The notes beneath the pieces were generated by a model that was not told where the DNA came from, did no database searches, and saw nothing but the letters and a program-made list of their open reading frames with translations. A stretch of DNA of 10,348 bases, from NCBI GenBank assembly GCA_021813195.1, contig JAKALI010000089.1, positions 1-10,348 on the forward strand, given 5' to 3'. The position numbers and the translations under genes were made by a program. Origin of the DNA: Pseudomonadota bacterium. Its GTDB lineage: Bacteria > Pseudomonadota > Alphaproteobacteria > Rhizobiales > Hyphomicrobiaceae. Shown piece by piece: positions 1 to 5,633 of this stretch (positions are counted from its first letter, which is position 1; the number at the start of each line of letters is the position of its first letter).

Positions 1-2
1 TG

Positions 3-431
3 CCGAACACGGCGACCAATGTCATCCCGGCTTCGGCGCGCGCAACCTTCAACATTCGCTACAATGATCTATGGAATCGATCCACGATTGAAGACTGGGT
101 GCGGCTGCAATGTGAGGCTGTTGCCGAGGCAACGGGCGCACGCTATCGCCTGACCATGGCCGGCAACGGTGATGTCTTCCTCACTGAGCCCGGTCCGTTG
201 GTCGAGGCACTTTCGAACTCAGTTTGCGAGGTGACGGGACGACATCCGAAGCTGACGACGGGTGGCGGCACTTCGGATGCGCGTTTCATCAAGGATTATT
301 GTCCGGTGGTGGAATTCGGACTCGTGAACGCGACGATCCATCAAGTCGACGAGCACGTTACGATCGACGATCTGGAGCGCCTCACCCAGATCTATGAGCG
401 CTTTTTGAACAAGTTCCTCGCCGCCGCCTGA
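3..431 (+). CDS. dapE: Succinyl-diaminopimelate desuccinylase, C-terminal part (5' end outside window)
   Basis: The reading frame is open from the window edge (first full codon at base 3) to a TGA at 429-431, giving about 142 residues. DapE is a cytoplasmic M20-family metallopeptidase that hydrolyses N-succinyl-LL-2,6-diaminopimelate to LL-diaminopimelate and succinate, in the lysine and peptidoglycan pathway. The visible part contains the end of the dimerisation ('lid') domain, with the stretch NVIPASARATFNIRYNDLW. It continues into the second half of the catalytic domain, with TTGGGTSDARFIKDYCPVVE and the closing FGLVNATIHQVDEHV, whose His is the conserved metal-ligand region of M20 peptidases. 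An in-frame ATG-type start near base 99 is internal and is not the true start. The C-terminus is intact. Other M20 peptidases (ArgE, carboxypeptidase G2) are less likely because the GGGTSDARF and HQVDE signatures fit DapE best. Confidence 0.9.
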   Translation, partial: PNTATNVIPASARATFNIRYNDLWNRSTIEDWVRLQCEAVAEATGARYRLTMAGNGDVFLTEPGPLVEALSNSVCEVTGRHPKLTTGGGTSDARFIKDYCPVVEFGLVNATIHQVDEHVTIDDLERLTQIYERFLNKFLAAA

Positions 432-535
432 ATCCCTGCAGCACTGCAATTGCGAAGGTTAAGACGAGATCCTGCACGTCAGATCGCCGGGTCAGTACAA
501 GAGCCGTGGGCGGCGTCGCTTCGCCCAAACGAAAA

Positions 536-572
536 CCGCTCGAACCGGCGGATCGAGCGGCTTGCGTTTTTT
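536..572. terminator. Bidirectional intrinsic terminator between dapE and the flp pilin gene
   Basis: A perfect 8-bp stem, CCGCTCGA (536-543) with TCGAGCGG (553-560), closes a 9-base loop. On the plus strand it is followed by TTGCG and six T residues (567-572). Read on the minus strand, the same stem is followed by TTTTCGTTT. It lies about 105 bases after the dapE stop and about 75 bases after the convergent pilin stop, so it could end both transcripts. Confidence 0.65.
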
Positions 573-582
573 CCGGTCCGGA

Positions 583-609
583 CACCTCGCCGCGGATGGC
601 GGCGAGGTG
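583..609. repeat. Strong GC-rich inverted repeat (hairpin) downstream of flp
   Basis: An 11-bp perfect stem, CACCTCGCCGC (583-593) with GCGGCGAGGTG (599-609), has a 5-base loop. Neither strand has a T-tract directly after it, so it is not a classical intrinsic terminator. It sits about 37 bases after the pilin stop codon on the minus strand. It could stabilise the 3' end of the short pilin mRNA or assist termination at the next hairpin (536-572). That role is inferred. Confidence 0.5.
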
Positions 610-645
610 CTTGGGACATGGGAGTGAGGCATCTGCCTCAAAGAA

Positions 646-804
646 TTAGAGCGAACCTGCGACCGTCGTGAACATCGCGTCGAGGGCGGTACCAACGTTA
701 CCGACCGAGGTGATGATAGCGACGCCGATGAGAGCGGCGATCAGGCCGTACTCGATAGCCGTGGCGCCCGACTCGTCCTTCAGAAAACGCGAGAAGATGG
801 TCAT
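646..804 (-). CDS. flp: Flp/Fap-type type IVb pilin prepilin
   Basis: This is a 52-residue minus-strand gene from ATG (804-802) to TAA (648-646). The protein begins MTIFSRFLKDESGATAIEYG. It has the short basic leader, the prepilin peptidase site after Gly13 (ESG|ATAIEYGLI) and Glu at +5 of the mature protein. A hydrophobic helix follows (GLIAALIGVAIITSVGNVG) and then a short tail ending AGSL. Length and sequence match the Flp/Fap pilin family closely. A GGGAGA ribosome binding site lies 8 bases before the ATG. Flp pilins are cleaved by a TadV/CpaA-type peptidase at the inner membrane and polymerised by the Tad apparatus into adhesive pili. No peptidase, ATPase (TadA) or secretin gene is in this window, so this copy stands apart from those genes as far as can be seen. 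Confidence 0.93.
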   Translation of the reverse strand: MTIFSRFLKDESGATAIEYGLIAALIGVAIITSVGNVGTALDAMFTTVAGSL

Positions 805-915
805 TTTGGAAGTCTCCCAATCCGTGGTTTACATTCGATGCAGTTCATTGCTGGGCTTGACCCGTGGCCTCTGAACTGAGCAGAAGATAGCCTTCACCTC
901 TTAATCCCAGGTAAA

Positions 916-930
916 AGCGAAATTTTCGCT
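916..930. promoter_or_regulatory. 15-bp perfect dyad upstream of flp, candidate operator
   Basis: AGCGAAA-T-TTTCGCT (916-930) is an exact inverted repeat with a single central base. It is about 112 bases upstream of the pilin start codon, at the edge of the AT-rich region. Symmetry and location suit a dimeric regulator site, but no known regulator is recognised. The loop is too short for a good RNA hairpin. Confidence 0.3.
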
Positions 931-1035
931 GATCAATACTTATTGCGCTCGAGTTAAATTTCGGGATGATAATTGAGAAAAACATGCAAGATAAAAGTTT
1001 TTCCCATGTATAGTCTTGGTAAATAGTTTATTATA

Positions 1036-1050
1036 CATGATATATTCATG
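1036..1050. promoter_or_regulatory. Dyad CATGA-N5-TCATG in the AT-rich region, candidate regulator site
   Basis: CATGA (1036-1040) and TCATG (1046-1050) flank TATAT. The element lies within the most AT-rich part of the intergenic region between two divergent pilus-related genes. Only the symmetry supports it; short dyads are expected by chance in AT-rich DNA. Confidence 0.2.
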
Positions 1051-1414
1051 CATCAATGGCCGATATTTTGATTAATAATTCGTTTTAGGCCCCATTGACG
1101 CGATAACGACTATGAACGCGCAGCGTGTTTATCACCTCTCCTTGATCACGTACTGGCCTCGCTGCAATCCTGGGCCGCGATTTGACTGACGCAGAACTCT
1201 GCCGATCGGCCCTGACAGGATCCGGCCGCGACCGCCGCGGCGGCGGCTAAGGCCGAAAAAAGTCGACCTGCTCGGGCTGTTGCACGGTGTCAGCCTCAGC
1301 GAACGCGCCACCGACCTCCGATCACAGTCGACTTGGGAACAGTCGTTTGCAATTCATTCACCAATTGCTGAGCAAATGATCCTACAGATTCGACTCGATC
1401 GAGGGGTCCCCCAG

Positions 1415-1945
1415 ATGTCTCGCCTTCAACTGACCACCCGTCCGACGCGCCTTGGCTTTGCTGGAAGGTCCTTCGGGATAGTGGCCGCGGCTCTGGCCCT
1501 CCTTGCCGCGGCCTGGCTGCCAGCACCCGCGTCCGCCAACGATCTCATCGTTCGCTACGACCAGTCCCAGTTGCTGCGCCTGCCGCGCCAAGTGAGCGAA
1601 ATTATCATCGGCAATCCCTCGATTGCCGATGTCAGCGTGCAGGGCGGCAATATGCTGGTGATCACGGGCAAGACGTTCGGCATCACGAACATCATTGCTC
1701 TCGATTCGGAGCGCAACGTCATCCAGGATCAACGCATCGTCGTGGAGCGCGATGAGCGTCGGGTCGTCAACGTCAACAAAGCTGGGCTTCGCCAATCCTT
1801 CAGCTGTACGCCGAATTGCTCGCCCAACCTGACCATCGGCGACGATCCGGTCTACTTCGAGCAGGTTCTCAAGAGTGCATCGAGCAAAACCAAGTTCTCC
1901 GATGCGAGCAGCGAGGGCGCTGGAGGTTCGCCGGCGAACCAATAA
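1415..1945 (+). CDS. Secreted stand-alone CpaC/RcpA-type N-terminal domain protein (pilus assembly N-terminal domain)
   Basis: The protein has 176 residues from the ATG at 1415. This start is chosen because GAGGGG lies about 9 bases upstream and because it opens directly into a signal peptide: a basic N-terminus, a hydrophobic core at residues 20-35 and an APASA|NDL cleavage site near residue 41. An upstream frame-compatible start at 1280 would add 45 unrelated residues. The mature part matches the domain found at the start of Tad/Flp pilus secretins (CpaC). It has a short strand (DLIVRYDQSQLLRLPRQVSE) and then IIIGNPSIADVSVQGGNMLVITGKTFGITNIIALD, equivalent to the 'VGdPeIADV...GktxGxTN' pattern. 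The secretin barrel domain is absent. The tail instead has a conserved-looking SCTPNC segment (Cys131, Cys135) followed by a TIGDDPVYFEQVLK stretch. It is probably periplasmic. Linkage to a Flp pilin gene suggests a pilus-related role, which is inferred. Confidence 0.85.
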   Translation: MSRLQLTTRPTRLGFAGRSFGIVAAALALLAAAWLPAPASANDLIVRYDQSQLLRLPRQVSEIIIGNPSIADVSVQGGNMLVITGKTFGITNIIALDSERNVIQDQRIVVERDERRVVNVNKAGLRQSFSCTPNCSPNLTIGDDPVYFEQVLKSASSKTKFSDASSEGAGGSPANQ

Positions 1946-1983
1946 TTCACCGGGCATCAGCTACTCAAGTGCTGTGAAACGGG

Positions 1984-2021
1984 AAAGCGGCCGTTGGATG
2001 CCCCACGGCCGCTTTTGTTTT
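1984..2021 (+). terminator. Rho-independent terminator after the CpaC-domain gene
   Basis: An 11-bp perfect stem, AAAGCGGCCGT (1984-1994) with ACGGCCGCTTT (2005-2015), closes a 10-base loop. The T-rich tail TTTTGTTTT (2013-2021) overlaps the end of the stem. It begins 39 bases after the stop codon and isolates this gene from the downstream DUF2189 gene. Confidence 0.85.
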
Positions 2022-2209
2022 GCTGGCCCTGGCAGCGGCCAACGCGTTTGACACCCCGCAGCCCCAGGGAGCTGATGCGTATCAGAAATGCTGCGACAGA
2101 CTTGACGCAACGGCGGCCATAGGTGAGACCAGCGTGCGAGCAACTTTTGCCTGAACATGACGTCCGCACACGAACGGTTGTGCGTGCTCGGCGCACTCGA
2201 GGGATGACG

Positions 2210-3007
2210 ATGGCAGACAAGAACCGATGGCCCGGCGTTCGCGAGATCACGCTCGACGACCTCAACGACGCGATCGGAGCCGGTATCGCCGATTTTCGCG
2301 CAGCTCCCGGCTACGGTCTGATGTTCAGTGCCATGTATGCACTTGGCGGGTGGATACTGGTCGCGCTGGTGTGGTGGCTCGATGCGCCCTACCTCGCCTA
2401 TCCCTTGGCTATGGGATTTGCTCTCATCGGCCCGTTCGCCGCGGTGGGCTACTACGCCATCAGTGAACGTCTTGAGCGGGGCGAAACGGTATCGTGGCCG
2501 GGCGTTTTTGGCGGGCTGAAGCGGGCAGGACGCGGCGATCTAAAGTGGATGGCGCTTGCTGTCGGGTTTGCGCTTCTCCTGTGGCTCGTGATCGCGGCCG
2601 TGCTCACGTTTGGCTTCGGCGGGATCAACAGCTTCGAGCCTCATGCCATCGACGAATTGTTCACGACCCCATCCGGGCTCGCATTTCTTGCACTCGGCAA
2701 CTTCGCCGGGGCGCTCGTGGCTTTTGCCGTATTTTCAATCTCTGTCGTCTCGTTCCCGATGCTGTATGACCGCGATGTGGATTTCGTCACGGCGATGGTC
2801 ACGAGCGTGCGCCTCGTCCTCGCCAATCCGCGCACCATGGCCTTTTGGTGCATGTTCATCGGCATGGCCGTAGGACTATCGATTCTTTCCGCCTTTCTTG
2901 GCCTGCTGATCTTCTTGCCCGTCATCGGCCACGCGACTTGGCATATCTATCGCAAAGCACTCGATCCGTCCGCTATTCATCCGACCGGCGAAGCTATCGC
3001 CATTTGA
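2210..3007 (+). CDS. DUF2189 family integral membrane protein
   Basis: The protein has 265 residues from the ATG at 2210. This start is preferred over the overlapping ATG at 2204 because GAGGG (2199-2203) is well spaced for 2210 and touches 2204. A longer open frame reaches back to 2123 but adds Arg-rich, unlikely residues. After a soluble N-terminus (VREITLDDLNDAIGAGIADF) come about six hydrophobic segments. They lie near residues 37-58, 63-84, 112-136, 156-184, 209-228 and 226-245. The second contains the family hallmark ALIGPFAAVGYYAISERLERGE. This pattern and length fit DUF2189, a family of inner-membrane proteins of unknown function common in alpha- and betaproteobacteria. It is flanked by a terminator upstream and a convergent gene downstream, so it is probably a single-gene unit. 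No enzymatic motif is visible. Confidence 0.82.
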   Translation: MADKNRWPGVREITLDDLNDAIGAGIADFRAAPGYGLMFSAMYALGGWILVALVWWLDAPYLAYPLAMGFALIGPFAAVGYYAISERLERGETVSWPGVFGGLKRAGRGDLKWMALAVGFALLLWLVIAAVLTFGFGGINSFEPHAIDELFTTPSGLAFLALGNFAGALVAFAVFSISVVSFPMLYDRDVDFVTAMVTSVRLVLANPRTMAFWCMFIGMAVGLSILSAFLGLLIFLPVIGHATWHIYRKALDPSAIHPTGEAIAI

Positions 3008-3063
3008 AGTTACGGCCCCGCGGCCTCAGTGACGTGCCAAACATGCCGTCGTCATAGGAAGAG

Positions 3064-3086
3064 GGACGCGCCGACAGGGCGCGTCC
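3064..3086. terminator. Hairpin between convergent DUF2189 and His-rich genes, possible terminator
   Basis: A 9-bp perfect stem, GGACGCGCC (3064-3072) with GGCGCGTCC (3078-3086), has the loop GACAG. It lies between two convergent stop codons, at 3007 and 3120. There is no T-run on the plus strand, and only a pyrimidine-rich CTCTTCCT on the minus strand. It is therefore a plausible but non-canonical terminator. Confidence 0.4.
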
Positions 3087-3119
3087 ATCGATGCGTCACC
3101 GCATTCTGTCGCACGCAGC

Positions 3120-3449
3120 TCAGCGCCAGCGCTTCTTGTTGTAGTGGTGATGATATTTGCGGTGATGGTATTTGCGATGTTTATAGTAGCGGGGCTTTTT
3201 GCCGAAGTAGAGCGTCACGCCAGGTCCATAGTAGCGGCGGTAGTAATGGGGTCCATGACACCACTTGCGGCCGTTGCGCCAATGACAATGACGATAGGGA
3301 CGCGCATGGACCGGCATGACGTCCGTCGTGACCGGCGCGATGATCGCAGCGGCAGAGGGCGTCAGGGGTGCCGCATGGGCCGAGCCGAAGCCAAAACCAG
3401 CGACCAACAGGACCGCACTGAGGCCCAATGTCAGTTTCGAGAGCATCAT
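3120..3449 (-). CDS. Small secreted His/Tyr/Lys-rich protein, function unknown
   Basis: The protein has 109 residues from the ATG at 3449-3447. AAGGAA lies about 9 bases before that start. The frame is open further upstream to 3518, but that extension would place charged residues before the signal peptide. The signal peptide is clear: MMLSKLTLGLSAVLLVAGFG and then FGSAHA|APLT, with cleavage near residue 26. The mature protein has a short Ala/Pro/Thr stretch, then the paired-Cys motif CHWRNGRKWCHG. It ends in a very basic tail of about 45 residues rich in Tyr, His, Lys and Arg (RKYHHRKYHHHYNKKRWR at the end). About 11 His and 11 Tyr occur in the mature part. Similar short secreted basic proteins are widespread in Hyphomicrobiales as hypotheticals. 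The His clusters suggest metal or anionic-polymer binding in the periplasm or outside the cell. The metal-importer gene on the divergent side fits that, but this is inference. Confidence 0.75.
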   Translation of the reverse strand: MMLSKLTLGLSAVLLVAGFGFGSAHAAPLTPSAAAIIAPVTTDVMPVHARPYRHCHWRNGRKWCHGPHYYRRYYGPGVTLYFGKKPRYYKHRKYHHRKYHHHYNKKRWR

Positions 3450-3844
3450 ACGGAAGAGTTCCTTTTCGTTCCAAGGTTGGCGAACGTCCCGGCGTTCTTC
3501 TGGCATATGAGGTCGCAAATCCTAACATTCAACCCCATGAACAAATTCATTCTTTTCTGAACTGCTCAGTCCAAGATCGCGATCTGTTTTGATCCGCTTC
3601 GCCTGCCGGATGCCCATCGCACCGTTGCGCCCGCAACAAGGAGCCCCGCCATCGCGGGCTGCACATGCGAACAGTATTGATCCCACCAACCGTTATGCTA
3701 TCGCTACGCACGACAAGGGCAGGTTGGACTGACGTGCTGTCTTTGTGCGAGCCATCACAGCGCCACCACGGCGACCGCAGACCAAGTTCGATGTTCGATG
3801 ACGAGCGGCCGCATCCACCCTGTGCGTTTCATGAATGATGTTGC
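3450..3844. other. 395-base divergent intergenic region between His-rich gene and zinc importer
   Basis: No credible gene is visible. The region must hold the promoters of both flanking genes. On the minus strand, TTGAAT followed about 17 bases later by CATATG is a weak -35/-10-like arrangement upstream of the His-rich gene. Two small hairpins lie in the middle: GTTGCG/CGCAAC (3624-3637), and an imperfect AGCCC(C)GC/GCGGGCT (3642-3660). No convincing Zur or Fur box was found. Confidence 0.45.
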
Positions 3845-4642
3845 ATGAGTGAATTGTTCTCGCCGCCTGTCCTGCTCGCGCTCGCCGTGTGCTCGGGGGC
3901 TGCTGCGGCTACGATCCTGGGCAGCCTGCTCGTGATCCGCGCCAATGTCTCCAATCCACGCATGCTGGCCTTCGGGCTCGCATTCTCTGGCGGTGCGATG
4001 GTGTACGTGTCGCTGGTGGAAATCTTCAACAAGTCGCTCATCTCCTTCACGCAGGAGTTCGGCGAAAAAACCGGCTATACCGCCGCTACCCTGGCCTTCT
4101 TCGGCGGAATTCTGCTGCTCGCTTTAATCGACCGACTCGTGCCCAACCCACACGCCGGCATGGAGGGCATCGGCGCGCATGTGCATCAAGAGCGCATGAA
4201 GCGCGTGGGCCTGCTCGCCGCCGCTGCAATTACCGCCCACAACTTCCCGGAAGGCTTGGCAACGTTCTTTGCCACGCTCGATAGTCCGGTCGTCGGTGCC
4301 CCACTCGCGCTCGCCGTCGCCATTCACAACATCCCGGAGGGCGTGTCGATCGCCGTACCGGTCTATTATGCGACGGGCAGCCGCGGCAAAGCCGTACTCG
4401 CCTCGGCGCTCTCAGCCCTTGCCGAGCCCGTCGGCGCGCTGCTCGGCTATATCCTGCTGGCGCCGTTTCTTTCCCCGGCCGTCTACGGCGCGGTGTTCGG
4501 CGTCATCGCGGGTGTGATGGTCTTTCTGGCGCTCGATGAATTGATGCCGGAGTCGAAGCGCTATTCGAAGGGTCATGAGGCGGTTTACGGCCTCATCGTC
4601 GGCATGGGCGCGATGGCCTTGTCGCTGGTGCTCTTCAAATAA
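3845..4642 (+). CDS. zupT: ZIP-family divalent metal importer, ZupT-like
   Basis: The protein has 265 residues, close to the usual 255-270 for bacterial ZupT. ZIP proteins import Zn2+ (and, in ZupT, Fe2+, Mn2+ and others) across the inner membrane. About eight hydrophobic segments are visible. The two metal-binding helices are clear: ITAHNFPEGLATFF (His132, Asn133, Glu136) and AIHNIPEGVSIAVPVYY (His161, Asn162, Glu165). Downstream is the conserved LSALAEPVGALLGY (Glu194-Pro195), and DELMPES lies near residue 231. A short loop with NPHAGMEGIGAHVHQ (residues 101-115) is the His-containing cytoplasmic linker typical of the family. The ATG at 3845 is the only sensible start because an in-frame TGA lies three codons upstream (3836-3838). 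No strong Shine-Dalgarno is seen. It stands alone, divergent from the His-rich secreted protein. Metal specificity cannot be read from the sequence. Confidence 0.93.
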   Translation: MSELFSPPVLLALAVCSGAAAATILGSLLVIRANVSNPRMLAFGLAFSGGAMVYVSLVEIFNKSLISFTQEFGEKTGYTAATLAFFGGILLLALIDRLVPNPHAGMEGIGAHVHQERMKRVGLLAAAAITAHNFPEGLATFFATLDSPVVGAPLALAVAIHNIPEGVSIAVPVYYATGSRGKAVLASALSALAEPVGALLGYILLAPFLSPAVYGAVFGVIAGVMVFLALDELMPESKRYSKGHEAVYGLIVGMGAMALSLVLFK

Positions 4643-5010
4643 GTGTGCGGAGCCTGTACGCGGCGACCAACCACTCCCTGCTGAAGCATGGAGTTACGAA
4701 ACAACGCGAGCTGGTCGCGAATACTGATCGTGGATTGGGACTGCTCAGCTCCTCAATCATCTCCATAGACTGAACTCGATTACTATCGTGGGCGGAGGCT
4801 TCACACTCAAAATATCATCTCGTTGGCGGTGAAGCGGGATGCTGAGATCGTTGAATCGCCTGAGGTAGATGCCTCCGGCTCGCCATCTCCATCGTCAGAT
4901 AAGCCCAGGGCTCAGATATTGATGCTGATGAGATGGCCATCCGAGGAGATACATGTCACATGTTCGTGGCAATCGACCGATTGCGGCAGTTCTGCCGCGC
5001 CTCGACACGA
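4643..5010. other. 368-base intergenic region after the zinc importer, no gene seen
   Basis: Short open frames here (for example a TTG-started one near 4823) lack ribosome binding sites and protein-like composition. No T-tailed terminator for the importer gene is apparent. The only notable structure is a cluster of three dyads at 4951-4998, described separately. Confidence 0.5.
4951..4998. repeat. Three consecutive perfect dyads downstream of the Ser-rich gene
   Basis: Three inverted repeats follow one another. ACATGT-C-ACATGT lies at 4951-4963, GCAATCG-AC-CGATTGC at 4969-4984 and GCGGCA-GTTC-TGCCGC at 4983-4998. The last two share their boundary bases, so as RNA they would be alternative or stacked hairpins. 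The cluster starts 13 bases after the Ser-rich gene stop on the minus strand and has no T-tract. It may be that gene's 3' processing or termination region, or a protein-binding site. Confidence 0.4.
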
Positions 5011-5412
5011 TTACTGATCAGAGGACCCTCCCTGCGCACCTCCCGCAGCAGGGTCCTGCGCAGCGCTCGAGTGGGGACGCGACCATCCTGAATTCGGGCT
5101 CCAGGTTTGAATTCCCCCGTAATCTTCCCAAATCGAATTCTGCCCCGGATCGAGATATTGACCCCCATGCGTGCCAAGATCCGAACTGGATGAGATGGAG
5201 GGCTCGTACGGGCTGGAGGATCCCAAAGAGGAATACGTCTCGCTCGTTCCACCGCCATATGTCGGAGTGGCCGGCTCATAGGAAGGAGATGAATAAGTCG
5301 ACGAAGACGAGGGTGAAGAATAGCTCGACGAAGAGCCGCTCTCATCATCCAGAGCCAACGCGGGAGTTCACACGAGAACGGCCCCAAACAGTACAAAGCA
5401 ATAACTTCGCAT
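5011..5412 (-). pseudogene. Ser/Tyr/Pro-rich secreted protein gene with an in-frame TGA in the signal peptide
   Basis: On the minus strand a near-perfect ribosome binding site, GGAGGAG (5418-5424), lies 5 bases before an ATG (5412-5410). The frame reads MRSYCFVLFGAVLV, a TGA stop at 5370-5368, then TPALALDDESG and on without interruption to TAA (5013-5011). Ignoring the TGA gives a textbook signal peptide with an ALA cleavage site. The mature protein has about 110 residues, dominated by Ser, Tyr, Pro, Gly and Thr (SSYSSPSSSSTYSSPSYEP and later SSLGSSSPYEPS). Its second half has scattered Trp and Asp, ending GGAQGGSSDQ. Serine is encoded by many different codons, which argues that the peptide and not a DNA repeat is maintained. 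No family is recognised. An internal TTG (5358) would give a 115-residue protein without signal peptide, which is unlikely. The gene is called broken, but a sequencing error or genuine readthrough is possible. Confidence 0.6.
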
Positions 5413-5417
5413 ATCAT

Positions 5418-5424
5418 CTCCTCC
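5418..5424 (-). promoter_or_regulatory. Strong Shine-Dalgarno deciding the Ser-rich gene start
   Basis: GGAGGAG on the minus strand, 5 bases upstream of the ATG at 5412, is the best ribosome binding site in the window. Its exact placement is the main reason to accept the ATG at 5412 and the frame that contains the TGA, instead of the other minus-strand frame that overlaps it. Confidence 0.65.
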
Positions 5425-5633
5425 ACTCTTTACGAAGATGACTGGCGATCATCTCGCCCCGCGTCGGATCTTTTCGTTTCGCAACTTCGCGAGCAGCTCA
5501 GCCGTAGAATTCGACATTTCCGTCATCGAACCATTCGTTTGCGAAGCGAATGTGATCAGCCCACCGAGTTTTCACCCAAGGCTCCGACTTCATCCGCGGA
5601 AAATCGACCAAACACCTGGCTTTTTGTCAACGA

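Larger units (their letters stand above)
805..1414. other. 610-base gene-free region with AT-rich core, between flp and the CpaC-domain gene
   Basis: No credible coding region is visible on either strand. The part from about 895 to 1090 is strikingly AT-rich against the GC-rich surroundings, with runs such as TAAATAGTTTATTATACATG near 1020-1040. It presumably holds the divergent promoters of the minus-strand pilin and the plus-strand CpaC-domain gene. The last 200 bases return to high GC and include the palindromes GCCGATCGGC (1201-1210) and CCGCCGCGGCGG (1232-1243). The open frame of the next gene could formally extend up to 1280, but the peptide encoded by 1280-1414 does not look like a signal peptide. 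Confidence 0.6.

Noticed and set aside
1150..1172. Possible sigma-54 promoter (TGGCCTCGCTGCA) upstream of the CpaC-domain gene
   Set aside because: The spacing between GG and GC is 7 bases, not the required 10.
3144..3560. 138-residue plus-strand open frame opposite the His-rich gene
   Set aside because: It is antisense to a gene with a clear signal peptide and ribosome binding site. Its own product has no recognisable domain, and the Met/Val-rich start is the complement of His/Tyr codons.
3690..3720. Possible Zur box (GTTATGCTAT...) upstream of the zinc importer
   Set aside because: The two halves are not inverted repeats of one another and do not fit the palindromic GTTATANNATAAC-type pattern well enough.
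5368..5370. TGA as a selenocysteine codon
   Set aside because: A selenocysteine in the hydrophobic core of a signal peptide would make no functional sense, and no SECIS-like hairpin was noticed right after the codon.
4953..5441. 162-residue plus-strand and 156-residue minus-strand open frames overlapping the Ser-rich gene
   Set aside because: Neither has a ribosome binding site or protein-like composition. The minus-strand one would start (GTG 5426) upstream of the Shine-Dalgarno sequence and read through it as codons. The frame with the signal peptide explains the region better despite its TGA.
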